A DNA stretch of 32,348 bases from Catellatospora coxensis. Lineage in GTDB: Bacteria; Actinomycetota; Actinomycetes; Mycobacteriales; Micromonosporaceae. The stretch spans positions 1 through 32,348 of the forward strand of contig NZ_BONI01000095.1 of NCBI RefSeq assembly GCF_016862635.1, given 5' to 3'. This document shows, in pieces, positions 17,641 through 26,500 of this stretch (its first letter is position 1; every line of letters starts with the position of its first letter). Made by a program: the position numbers and the translations under genes. The notes under the pieces were generated by a model, which saw only the letters and a list, made by a program, of their open reading frames with translations, made no database searches and was not told the DNA's origin.

Positions 17641-18566
17641 TGGACCGCGACCGCCGCCAGCTGCTGCTGATGCTCCTGCCGTACCTGGTCGGGCTGGTGG
17701 CGCTGGTGCTGCTGCCCGCCGTGGCGACGATGGCGATGGCGTTCACCGAGAGCGACCTGATCGCCACCTCGCGGTTCGTCGGCCTGGCCAACTTCGTCGA
17801 GCTGACCCGGGACCCGGCGGTCCGGGCGGCGGTCGGCAACTCGCTGTCCTACCTGGCCGTGTCGGTGCCGCTGCGGCTGGTCCTCGCGGTCGGGCTGGCC
17901 CTGCTGCTGCACCGGCGCGCCCGTGCCGCCGGAACGGCCCGCGTCGCGGTGCTGCTGCCCGGCGCGGTCCCGGAACTGGCGTACGGGTTGATGTGGCTGT
18001 GGCTGCTCAACCCGATCCAGGGGCCGGTCAACCAGCTGCTGCTGCTCGGCGGGGAGGGCGGGCGGACCATGTTCGGCACCCTGCCGCCGCAGTGGCTGAC
18101 CGATCCCGAGGACGCCCGCGCGGGGATCGTGCTGATGAGCCTGTTCACGATCGGGGAGACGTTCGTCATCGTGCTCACGGCCCGGCTGGCCCTGCCGCCC
18201 GAGGCGTACGAGCTGGCCGAGCTGGAGGGCGCCCGCGCCGGGCAGGTGCTGCGGCGGGTGACGCTGCCGCTGCTCGCGCCGGTCCTCGCCGTGCTGGTGC
18301 TGCGGGACACGCTGATGAGCCTGCAGGCGTCGTTCGTGCCGACGCTGGTCGTGACGGGTGGCGGCCCTCCGCCGTACGCGACGACGTACCTGTCGCTCGT
18401 GCTCTACCAGGACGCGTTCGAGTACCTGCGGTACGGCTACGCCGCCGCGGTCGCCGCGCTGATGCTGGGCCTGACCGCGGTGGCGGTGCTGATCCAGTGG
18501 CGCCTGCTGCGCCGCTGGGCGTCGTCCGGGGCCGTCGGCGTGGAGGTCCGGCGGCCGGGGAACTGA
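17637..18566 (+). CDS. ABC importer permease, MalF-type
   Basis: A 309-residue permease with about six membrane segments (LLMLLPYLVGLVALVLLPAV, then NSLSYLAVSVPLRLVLAVGLALLL, and others). The EAA loop is almost canonical: YELAELEGARAGQVLRRVTLPLLAP. It forms the heterodimeric channel with the first permease. Start choice lies between GTG at 17637, which overlaps the ATPase stop as GTGA, and the adjacent ATG at 17640. The operon order permease-binding protein-ATPase-permease is less common than binding protein-permease-permease. A strong hairpin follows the stop. Confidence 0.92.
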   Translation: MMDRDRRQLLLMLLPYLVGLVALVLLPAVATMAMAFTESDLIATSRFVGLANFVELTRDPAVRAAVGNSLSYLAVSVPLRLVLAVGLALLLHRRARAAGTARVAVLLPGAVPELAYGLMWLWLLNPIQGPVNQLLLLGGEGGRTMFGTLPPQWLTDPEDARAGIVLMSLFTIGETFVIVLTARLALPPEAYELAELEGARAGQVLRRVTLPLLAPVLAVLVLRDTLMSLQASFVPTLVVTGGGPPPYATTYLSLVLYQDAFEYLRYGYAAAVAALMLGLTAVAVLIQWRLLRRWASSGAVGVEVRRPGN

Positions 18567-18586
18567 CAGCCCGGCGGCATGGGAAC

Positions 18587-18618
18587 GGCCTGGCGGCCGG
18601 ATGCCGGACCGCCAGGCC
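18587..18618. terminator. strong bidirectional terminator hairpin
   Basis: Perfect 10-bp arms GGCCTGGCGG (18587-18596) and CCGCCAGGCC (18609-18618) enclose a 12-base loop that holds a further CCGG/CCGG pair. It lies between the importer operon stop (18566) and the stop of the convergent small membrane gene (18633), so it can serve both. No T-tract is present. Confidence 0.75.
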
Positions 18619-18632
18619 GAGAGATCCACCGA

Positions 18633-18821
18633 TCAGTCGAGGATCGTGTTGAAGAACGCCACCGCACCCGCCGTCGCGGCACCCGCGATGAGCATGGCGC
18701 CGGCGGTGTTGTTGCCTGCCAGCTTCGCCAGCAGCGCGCTGGCCAGCCCCACCAGGAAGGCCAGCAGCAGGATGAGCATCGCGCGCTGACCGAGCAGCGG
18801 GCGGGACTCCTTGTTGTTCAT
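18633..18821 (-). CDS. 62-residue membrane protein
   Basis: A short gene with a strong GGAGG ribosome-binding site 5 bases before its ATG. The protein has a charged N-terminus (MNNKESRPLLGQR) and two hydrophobic stretches, AMLILLLAFLVGLASALLAKL and GAMLIAGAATAGAVAFFNTIL, separated by a short AGNNT turn. This is a helical hairpin in the membrane. No family is recognised. It converges on the ABC importer operon and is divergent from the HTH regulator gene, which could control it. Confidence 0.72.
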   Translation of the reverse strand: MNNKESRPLLGQRAMLILLLAFLVGLASALLAKLAGNNTAGAMLIAGAATAGAVAFFNTILD

Positions 18822-19037
18822 CGTGACCTCCAGCTTTTGCGTGCCTGGCTCGAATATCCCCAGGTCCGTCGAGCCGTTGATCGTGGTGACGCGCGCATGC
18901 GCGCACCGGCCGGCCCCGGTGCGCGTCTTGGCGCGAATCCGTTCGCAAACCTGATCTGGGGCACCGATTCGGTGATTAGCGCGCCGACAACTGGGTAACG
19001 CGTGGGTATTCCCACTTCAGAGCTAGGAGCCGGCCTC
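18822..19037. promoter_or_regulatory. divergent intergenic region with a series of dyads
   Basis: This 216-base region separates the small membrane gene from the HTH regulator. It contains a 14-bp perfect palindrome GCGCGCATGCGCGC (18891-18904), a 9-bp hairpin GCGCACCGG / CCGGTGCGC (18901-18924), and three 5-bp dyads: GCGAATCCGTTCGC (18933-18946), CACCGATTCGGTG (18962-18974) and GTGGGTATTCCCAC (19002-19015). Any of these could be an operator. A Shine-Dalgarno (AGGAG) precedes the ATG at 19038. Confidence 0.55.
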
Positions 19038-20444
19038 ATGGACCGCACCCGCAAGCACACGGTCGCCGCCCTGCGCCGCCAGGCCGAGCAGGAGCGGTGG
19101 CCCGCCGGGCGCCTGCCGGCCGAGATCTCGCGCCGGCTCGGCGTGAGCGCGCTGCTGGCGCACCGGCTCGCGGCGGGCCGCACCCAGCAGCAGACCGCCT
19201 CGGAGCTGCGCCGGCTGTACCAGCAGGAGACGGGTCAGGAGGCACGCCTGTCCCACCAGCAGGTGTCGAAATGGGAGCAGGGCCAGGACCGGCCGGAGAA
19301 GTACCTCAACGCGCTCTGCAAGCTCTACGCCACCCGGCTCGACCTGCTGGGCCTGGCCATCGACTGCACGGACGACGCTGCCGGCACGGGCTCCCCGGCG
19401 ACGCCGGCCCGCCGCGAGGACCAGCCGACCTTCGACCGGCGCAGCCTGCTCACCGCGGCCGGCTCTGCCCTGTTCCTCGACTTCGACGACATGCGCATGC
19501 GGACCGAGCAGGAACTCCGCAAGGACTGGCTGTCGGAGGAGACCCTCGACCGCTGCGAGCACGAGGTGGACGACCTGGGTCTGCAGATCAGGACCGTCGA
19601 TCCGCGGGTCTTCCTCGCCCAGGCCGGCGCGGTATACCACCGGCTCAACGATCTGCTCAGCCAGCGGCAGTCGCCCGGCCGCCACCGCCGCCTGACGAAC
19701 AGCATGGCCGGACTCGCCGGGCTGATCGCCCTGGATCTCAACGCCCTCGGCGACCCGTGGAAGGCGCGTAGCTGGTTCCAGACGTCGCAGACGCTGGCCG
19801 AGGTGCACGACAACGTGGGTATCCGCAGCTGGGCCATGTCGTACGAGGCGATGACCCACCTGTGGCACGGCGGTTCGCCGCAGCGGGCCCTGCAGCTCGC
19901 GGTCAGCGCCCGGGACCGGGCCCGCCGGGAGCCGTCGTCACCCAGCGGCGCGCTGGCCGCCGCCATCATGGGCCGGGCGCTGGCCCGCCTGGACCGCCGC
20001 CGCGAAGCGGAGAGTGCCATCCAGGAGTCCGAGACGATGTGGTCGAAACTCGACCAGCAGCCGCGGACCGAGGAGACCTCGTTCGGCTTCTACGAGCACC
20101 TGCTGCGCATGTACCAGAGCGACGTCTTCACGACCATCGGCCGGTATGAGGAGGCCGAGCACGCGCAGAACGCGGTGATGTCGCTGGCGGGGCAGGGACC
20201 GCAGCTGGACGTCGACAGCGCCCTGGTGCAGCTGGACCGCGCGCTGTGCCTCGCCCGCCGGGACGTTCCGGAGCAGAGCGTCCGTACGGTGCTGGACACC
20301 GTGCTCGCGCTGCCGGAGGGCTTCCAGTCCGGCACGGTCGTCCAGCGCACCAAGCTGGTGCGCGAGGAGCTGATCGCTCTCGGAAACGGCGGCCTGGTGG
20401 CCGAGGTCGAGGAGTGGCTGCGCGCCAACACCCCGCGACGCTGA
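19038..20444 (+). CDS. HTH (XRE-like) regulator with TPR-like C-terminal region
   Basis: A 468-residue protein. The N-terminal ~110 residues contain a helix-turn-helix region: QQTASELRRLYQQETGQEARL, then SHQQVSKWEQGQDRPEKYLNAL, where SKWEQG is the usual XRE recognition-helix pattern. A linker (about 115-150) leads to an all-helical region with TPR-like spacing (LIALDLNALGDPWKARSWFQTS, then SWAMSYEAMTHLWHGGSPQRAL, and GRYEEAEHAQNAVM). This two-part plan is common among Streptomyces-type regulators such as NsdA that couple development and secondary metabolism. The ATG at 19038 has AGGAG 9 bases upstream; an upstream in-frame GTG at 19002 has none. Its target may be the divergent small gene. Confidence 0.82.
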   Translation: MDRTRKHTVAALRRQAEQERWPAGRLPAEISRRLGVSALLAHRLAAGRTQQQTASELRRLYQQETGQEARLSHQQVSKWEQGQDRPEKYLNALCKLYATRLDLLGLAIDCTDDAAGTGSPATPARREDQPTFDRRSLLTAAGSALFLDFDDMRMRTEQELRKDWLSEETLDRCEHEVDDLGLQIRTVDPRVFLAQAGAVYHRLNDLLSQRQSPGRHRRLTNSMAGLAGLIALDLNALGDPWKARSWFQTSQTLAEVHDNVGIRSWAMSYEAMTHLWHGGSPQRALQLAVSARDRARREPSSPSGALAAAIMGRALARLDRRREAESAIQESETMWSKLDQQPRTEETSFGFYEHLLRMYQSDVFTTIGRYEEAEHAQNAVMSLAGQGPQLDVDSALVQLDRALCLARRDVPEQSVRTVLDTVLALPEGFQSGTVVQRTKLVREELIALGNGGLVAEVEEWLRANTPRR

Positions 20445-20451
20445 GTCCCGA

Positions 20452-21225
20452 TCAGGGTTTGGCCACCGTGAGCACCAGCTCACGGTGGCGCCCGAGCAGT
20501 GGTGGGATCACGGTGGCCTCGGTGAGCAGCACCTCGGCGATCCGCGGGCCCAGCTCGCGGCGCAGGAGGCCGGCGTTGGCCCGCCAGAGCCCGTAGAGCC
20601 GGGACCAGGCCCGGGCGACGCCGGGACGCTCCGTGCGCCGCCGCAGCACCAGGCCGGCCTGGCGGACCGGGGCGAGCCAGTCGGACACGGCCCGGCCCGG
20701 CTCGGTGCCGGGGGCGGCCTCGGCCACCGTGACGACCGCCCGGCCACCGGGCCTGAGCACCCGGCCGACCTCGCGCAGCGCCTGGGCCCGGTCGGTGGCG
20801 TACAGCAGCGCGTCGATGCAGACCACGGCGTCCGCGCTGCCGTCGGCCAGCCCCGTGGCGAGCAGCTGCCCGTGCCGGAAGTCAGGTCGGTGGCGCATCG
20901 GCAGGCCCGCGGCCCGCCCCCGCGCCGCGCTGACGGCGACCGGGCTGAAGTCGACGCCGGTGAGCCGCGCGCCGTGCCGCTGCGCCAGCCACAGGCCGGG
21001 CCCGCCCCGCCCGCAGCCGAGGTCGACCAGATGATCGTCCGGGCGCAGGCGCAGCTGCTGCCCGGCGAAGCCCAGCAGCCGCAGCGAACATTGGCCCAGC
21101 GGTTCGACCACGCTTGGGTACGCGGGCCCGAAGGCGTCCGCATGCATCCGGAGCAGCGCCGACCCTGACCCGGCACCGCGGTGAAGGACGTCGAAGTCGT
21201 CCGGAGACAGGGGGTCGAGATACAT
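20452..21225 (-). CDS. class I SAM-dependent methyltransferase
   Basis: A 257-residue methyltransferase. A lead-in region of ~60 residues (LSPDDFDVLHRGAGSGSALL) precedes motif I, HLVDLGCGRGGPGLWLAQ (residues 68-76). Then come TGVDFSPVAVSAARGRA, ADAVVCIDALLYATDRAQAL and LREVGRVLRPGGRAVVTVAE. This is the plan of small-molecule C-, N- or O-methyltransferases. The ATG at 21225 has GGAG 5 bases upstream and is preferred over an upstream start at 21243. Its 3' end, and the convergent HTH gene 7 bases away, share an internal hairpin. The SDR gene lies 114 bases upstream on the same strand, and the two could form a transcript. Confidence 0.88.
   Translation of the reverse strand: MYLDPLSPDDFDVLHRGAGSGSALLRMHADAFGPAYPSVVEPLGQCSLRLLGFAGQQLRLRPDDHLVDLGCGRGGPGLWLAQRHGARLTGVDFSPVAVSAARGRAAGLPMRHRPDFRHGQLLATGLADGSADAVVCIDALLYATDRAQALREVGRVLRPGGRAVVTVAEAAPGTEPGRAVSDWLAPVRQAGLVLRRRTERPGVARAWSRLYGLWRANAGLLRRELGPRIAEVLLTEATVIPPLLGRHRELVLTVAKP
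20462..20489. terminator. perfect 12-bp hairpin inside the methyltransferase 3' end
   Basis: Arms GCCACCGTGAGC (20462-20473) and GCTCACGGTGGC (20478-20489) are fully complementary around the 4-base loop ACCA. The hairpin lies within the last dozen codons of the methyltransferase gene and 17 bases past the HTH-regulator stop at 20444. It probably terminates transcription of the HTH gene, and it may affect the 3' end of the methyltransferase mRNA. Confidence 0.7.
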
Positions 21226-21339
21226 CACCGCTCCGCCACACACCCAAGAAGAGTGACAACGGCGTCACGGGTTGTCTATGACATGTTCGGACAGCGACGG
21301 CGGAAGTACAGCGCGGTGATGCCGACCGGTCGGATAGGT

Positions 21340-22212
21340 CTACATTGGACCTTCGGCAGCTCCGGCCGGTCGCGCGCGGCGGGCGGCGATCGCACCCAGG
21401 GCGGCGAACAGCGCCACCACGAGCCGGTCGAAGACGCGGTCGGGCAGCAGCCAGCGGGCGAACACGGCGGCTCGCGCGCCACGCCCGACCGCGTAGCGCG
21501 AGCGCGGCCGCCGCACCGTCGCGGCCCGCCCGATCGCCTTGGCGACGACCGAGGGCGGCGAGATGTGGTCCGGCTCCGACAGCAGCGCCCGCGCGTACCG
21601 GCGGGCCTGCTCGCCGTAGGGCCCGCCGCCGGACGTGGCCAGCAGCCGCTCCCCCGCCACCTGCGGGAACTCGGTCGCGATGCCGCCGGGCTGGATCACC
21701 ACCACGTCGACGCCCAGCGGCCTCAACTCCACCCGCAGGCAGTCGCTCAGGCCCTCCAGCGCGTACTTGGTCGAGTGGTACCAGCTGCCCAAGGGCTGGT
21801 ACAGCCGCGCCCCGACCGAGGACACGTTGATGATGCGGCCCGCTCCCCGCGCCCGCAGGTGGGGCAGGACCAGCTGGCACAGCCGGGCCGCGCCGAAGAC
21901 GTTGACCTCGAACTGCCGCCGCGCCTCGTCCAGCGGCACGTCCTCCAGCGCGCCGAACGAGCCGTAGCCGGCGTTGTTGACCAGGACGTCGATCCGGCCC
22001 GACTCGGCGACGATCCGGTCGACCAGGGCCGCCAAGGCGGCGTCGTCGGTGACGTCGACCCCGGCGGTGTGCACGCCCAGGGCGGCCAGCGGCGCCATCC
22101 GGTCCACCCGCCGGGCCACCGCGTACACGGTGAAACCCAGCTCGTGCAGCCGGTGGGCGGTGGCCGCGCCGATGCCCGCGGACGCTCCGGTCACGATGGC
22201 GACCCTGGTCAT
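21340..22212 (-). CDS. classical short-chain dehydrogenase/reductase
   Basis: A 290-residue NAD(P)-dependent oxidoreductase. The cofactor motif TGASAGIG (8-15) follows the first strand. The stabilising motif is VLVNNAGYGSFG (NNAG at 79-82). The catalytic set is Ser131/132 (IINVSSVGARLY), Tyr145 and Lys149 in YHSTK. The Arg pair after strand 2 (VARRVDRM) suggests preference for NADP(H). A C-terminal extension from about residue 205 is longer than in minimal SDRs. The ATG at 22212 has GGGGGAG directly upstream. It is divergent from the P450 gene, and together with the methyltransferase downstream it may belong to a tailoring set; no scaffold-forming enzyme is nearby. Confidence 0.92.
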   Translation of the reverse strand: MTRVAIVTGASAGIGAATAHRLHELGFTVYAVARRVDRMAPLAALGVHTAGVDVTDDAALAALVDRIVAESGRIDVLVNNAGYGSFGALEDVPLDEARRQFEVNVFGAARLCQLVLPHLRARGAGRIINVSSVGARLYQPLGSWYHSTKYALEGLSDCLRVELRPLGVDVVVIQPGGIATEFPQVAGERLLATSGGGPYGEQARRYARALLSEPDHISPPSVVAKAIGRAATVRRPRSRYAVGRGARAAVFARWLLPDRVFDRLVVALFAALGAIAARRARPAGAAEGPM

Positions 22213-22387
22213 CTGCTCCCCCGCGGTGTCCGAGCCGGCAACGAGGCGATCACGGTACAGCGGCCGCACCGGCAGCGGCATGGGCCGATTCGTTCGAGTC
22301 GATCGCTGCCCGGCCGTTACCACCGGTAGGGTGACCGTCGCTGTCGGGCATCTGTCGCTGCGCTATCCCCTTCCCGCGGGCAGCGGC

Positions 22388-22393
22388 TGTAAT
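22388..22393 (+). promoter_or_regulatory. -10-like TGTAAT before the P450 start
   Basis: TGTAAT is followed by 6 bases (CGATGG) and then the P450 ATG at 22400. No Shine-Dalgarno is visible. This fits a leaderless transcript. A second hexamer, TAGGGT at 22327-22332, is an alternative promoter that would give a ~60-base leader. Confidence 0.4.
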
Positions 22394-22399
22394 CGATGG

Positions 22400-23575
22400 A
22401 TGATCCCGGCCGCGGAAAGTGCCTTCGCGCAACGATCCAGCTCACCGGCCGCACTGGGGCGCACCCTCGCGGCGCTCGGGCGGCAGCAGCCGATCGTGTA
22501 CGACGAACTCATGCACGCGCCGCTGGTGCTGCGGCATCGGGACGTCAGCGCCGCCCTGCGCGACACCGCCACCTTCAGCACCCGCTTCTACGGCATGGGC
22601 CCGATGAGCGAGGCGATGATCGCGCTCGACGGGCCCGCGCACCACGGGCTGCGGCGCGTCCACAACCGCTTCTTCAGCGCCAGTGCGAGCGCCAAGTACG
22701 CCCAGGCCGTCGTGCCGATCGCCCGGCGCAGCTTCGGGCCGCTGGCCGCGAAGGCCGAGGTGGAACTCGTCGAGGAGAGCATCGCCCGGTATCCGATGGA
22801 GGTGTTCCTCGCCCTGCTCGGCATCCCCGACGAGCTGGGCGACCAGGGCCTGGCCTGGGTACGGGCGATCATCACGTGGCTGGGCTCGCCGATGGACGAG
22901 TCGGTCGCCGAAGCCGGCCGGCAGGCGTACGACCGGCTCAGCGAGTACACCACCACGCTGGTGCGGCAGGAACTGCGCGTCCGCGGCGACAACATGCTCG
23001 GCGAGATCGTCCGGGCGTTCGAGGCCGACGACGCGTACTCCCTCGAAGCGGTGACGACCGCGGTGGTGAGCCTGCTGCTGGGCGGCTTCGAGACCACCAT
23101 CCAGATGATGTCGGCGACGGTGTCGTCGCTGCTGCTCAACCCGGACGCGCTGGCGCGGGTGCGGGCCGATTCCGGCCTCGCCGAGGCCGCGATCGACGAG
23201 TCCTTCCGCTGGGCCAACCCGACCGCCGGGCTCTACCGCCTGGTCATGCGCGACACCGAACTCTCCGGGACGCCCCTGCCCGCGGGCAGCCTGGTGTACC
23301 TGGCCATCGCCGCCGCGCACTTCGACGAGCAGGTGTACCCCGACGCCGACACGTTCCGGCTGGACCGGCGCGGCGGAGCCCACCTGGGCTTCGGCATCGG
23401 CCCGCACTACTGCGTCGGCGCCCCGCTGGCCCGCATCGAGGTCACCGCGGCCCTCACCGCGCTGCTCGACGCCTGCCCGAGGCTGCGCCTCGACCCTGAG
23501 ACGACGCTCAGCTTCCACTACGGCGCGCGGGGTTTCGTCCAGCACGGCACCGAAGCCCTGCCTGTCCTGACCTGA
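22400..23575 (+). CDS. bacterial cytochrome P450
   Basis: A 391-residue P450 of the usual soluble bacterial length. The I-helix oxygen-binding motif is LLLGGFETT (226-234), where Glu231-Thr232 replace the common Asp-Thr. ExxR is E267-SF-R270. The haem-binding loop is FGIGPHYCVGAPLAR with Cys338 as thiolate ligand. It would hydroxylate or couple an unknown small molecule with electrons from ferredoxin partners that are not encoded here. The frame is open far upstream, but the region before 22400 overlaps the SDR antisense and is non-coding. It ends 12 bases from the stop of the giant HEAT-like gene. Confidence 0.93.
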   Translation: MIPAAESAFAQRSSSPAALGRTLAALGRQQPIVYDELMHAPLVLRHRDVSAALRDTATFSTRFYGMGPMSEAMIALDGPAHHGLRRVHNRFFSASASAKYAQAVVPIARRSFGPLAAKAEVELVEESIARYPMEVFLALLGIPDELGDQGLAWVRAIITWLGSPMDESVAEAGRQAYDRLSEYTTTLVRQELRVRGDNMLGEIVRAFEADDAYSLEAVTTAVVSLLLGGFETTIQMMSATVSSLLLNPDALARVRADSGLAEAAIDESFRWANPTAGLYRLVMRDTELSGTPLPAGSLVYLAIAAAHFDEQVYPDADTFRLDRRGGAHLGFGIGPHYCVGAPLARIEVTAALTALLDACPRLRLDPETTLSFHYGARGFVQHGTEALPVLT

Positions 23576-23587
23576 TCTCGCCCGCTG

Positions 23588-26500
23588 TCAGCGCACCACG
23601 GCCTCGTCCGCCGCTCGCTCGGTGATCCGGTCGAGGACCGCAGTGTAGTGGTGCCGCCGGTCCGGCCGCGCCCGGCCCGCCGCGTGCCTGAGGGCCGGGA
23701 TCGCCGAAGGTCCGACCTGGACGAGACCGCCGAACGCGGCCCTGCGGACAGCGGCTTGGGGGTGCACGAGCAGGCCCACGATCGCGGGGATGGCGGGCTG
23801 GTGGTCCGCGTGGCTGAGCGTGTTGACCGCGGCCCGCACCACGTCGGGTTCGGGATCGTCGAGCAGGACCGTGCTGTGGCGCAGGTAGGTCGGGCGGTCC
23901 AGGAGCTTGCGAGCGACGCGATGGGCGTGCAGGCGGATCGCGGGCTCGCGGTGGTGGAGCAGGTCGGCCAGCAGGTTCTCCAGTTCGGCGGCCTGGTCCG
24001 CGGCGAGCCGGGCATCCGCCGGGCGGTGATCCTCGTGCACCTCCGCGAGGCGGGAGAGCGCGCGGCGGACCTGCTCGGCGTGGCCGGTGCGGATCAGGTC
24101 GAGCAGGTCCGCACGTGATGGACCGGCTGTGGTGGCGTCCGCGGGCGGTCGCTCCCGGAGAGCGGCGAGCCGGGCGGTATCGCTGTCGGCGGCGTCGGGC
24201 CCCCGTAGCGGGCCGTCCACGAGGGTGATCCTGTCGGCCAGGTCCGGACGGCCTTCCGCACGCAGCCGTCGCTGGACTTCGTCGAGTGCCGGAGTGCGCA
24301 GCAGGGGCCGGTTGGCGATCAGGTCCAGGTATCCCCAGGCCCCGGCGTCCAGGCGGCTGTGGAGGCTCTCCGCGAGGGTGTCGGCGTATTCGGCATCCTT
24401 GCGCAGCGCGGCAGCGACCGAGACACGGGTGGCGGGGTCGCCGTGCTCCCACCATTCGAGCAGCAGCGGGAGCACGCGGTGCAGTCCGGACGGGTCGAGG
24501 TGGTACGCCACCCGGGCGACGCGCTCGCGAGCAGCCTCGCCACCGGCGGCGATCGTCCGCAGTTCGCTTTCGTCGATGCTGTTCAGCGCCGGCGCGAGGC
24601 CTGCACTGACGCCGACGTCGACACGGACGGTGGCGCGTCCGTCCAGGAACGCGCGGAGCACCTCGCGCACGGTCTCCGGCTCGGGCCAGTGCCGGAGTGC
24701 GGCGGCTGCCGCGTCGCGCCTCTTCGCGACGGGGGCGTCGAGCATGCCCAGCAGGCGCTCGCGCAACGCGGCCGAGCGCGGCTGGTCGAGGTCTCCGTCG
24801 TGCGGGATCCGTGGCCGGTCGGCGGCCTTGTCGGCGTGCTCGGCCAGCGTCCAGGACGGTACGCCGATCGGCTGGAGGGACTCCATCCAGTCCAGCATCG
24901 CGCCACGGGCGTCCTGGTGCGCCGCCGGGAAGAGGTCGATCAGGGCGTCGAGGCGGTCGCGCGACGGGAGCGGATGCTCGTCTCGCGTCCGGAATCCAGC
25001 CAGGTCGCCGAGCAGCCGTACGGCTGCTTCGAGGCGGAGCCGCCAGGCAGTGGCCTCCTCGGACGCCGGGGTGGCGGTGACGGCGAAAGCGTCGCGCAGC
25101 ACGGCGGTCTCGGCGCGCCAGGGGTCGGGGCCGAGCCGGGCCGCGGCGAGGGCTTGCTCGACGTCGGTGCGAGTCAGCACCGCGCCGCAGCGGCGCAGCA
25201 GTGCCAGCGACGACCTCCGTCCGGCCGCGGTGGGGGCGAGCGTCCGCAGCCGGGCGGCGAGGCCGAGGGCCTGGGCGGCGTGCAGGGTCGGCGCGACCGC
25301 CTCCAGGACCGTGAGCAGAGCGTCCCGGTCCTCACCGGCCGCTTCGCCCAGACCGTCGACCAGCGTCCCGGCCGCCTGGGCAAAGGTCTTGACCTCGTCC
25401 GCCGACCAGGGAGCGGGGCAGAGCCGCAGGGTGAGCCGAAGCGTCGCCGGTGCGGCAGCGATATCGGAGGCGGCCAGCCGGAGCCAGTCGACCAGCAGCG
25501 GCCGCAGCCGGGCGAGCCGGCCGGCGCTCGGATTCCCGGGCTCCCGCTCGTGTCCGGCCACGATCCGCAGTGCGGTCGCCGGGTTCCAGCCGTCGCGCAC
25601 CAGCGCGTCGACGTCCTCGTCGAACGGGCCCTGAGCCGCCCGGACGGGCCGGGCCGGTGCGGCGATGCCGTGTGCCGTGAACAGCGCCGCCAGGTCCCCG
25701 ACGGTTCCTTCGCGGAGCCTGATCTCGCCTGCGGCGACCAGCGCGAGCAGCGCCGGTGCGACCGGGGAGCCCTGCCGGGCCAGGGCCTCGACCGCCCGCG
25801 CCGACAGCGTCCAGTCCAGCGCGTCGAGCAGCAGCCTGCGGGTTCGCTCGTCGTCGGCCTGCTCGGCCGCGGCGAGGACCGTGGCGGCGTGGGCGTGGCC
25901 GAGGATCGCCCCGAGTGCTTTGACGAGAGCCGCTCGCAGACCCGGGTTGTCGTGGCGGCCGAGCCAGGACAGCAGCTTCGGCACCGCGGCGGGCGCACCG
26001 GCTTCAACCAGGACCTCGGCGGCGGTCTTCTTGATATTCATGGTGGGGTGGTCCAGGCACGCCGCGATCGCCGGGGCGGCCCAGCGGGCCTGGATCCGCC
26101 CGAGCGCGAGCAGCGCCTGCCGGACGGTCTGCGGGTCGCGGGCCGTGGTCAGGATGATCAGGCTCGCCGACAGCGCCTCGGCGGCGTCGCCGGTGGAGTC
26201 GGCGGCCAGTGCCGCGATCGCGTGCTTGCGGATGTGGCGGTCGCGGTGGCGCAGCAGCCGGTGCACCCGGGCCCGGGTGCCCGCGTACGGGGCCCGGGGC
26301 AGCAGGGCGAGCAGGACGGCCTGCTCGCCGGCGGACAGGCCGGGCCGGTCCAGCAGGTTCAGCACCATGGTCGCGACGAGCGCGTGGCCGGCCTCGGCGG
26401 CGCTGCCGGCTTCGCGCAGGCAGTACGGCCGCAGCTTGCCGCGTTCGTGCAGGCGGCCGCCGAGCGCGTGGATCGCGGCCACGACCTTGTCGGGCACGGC

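Noticed and set aside
21974..22399. N-terminal extension of the P450
   Set aside because: It lies antisense to the SDR gene and its sequence is unlike P450 N-termini; the ATG at 22400 gives the normal length.
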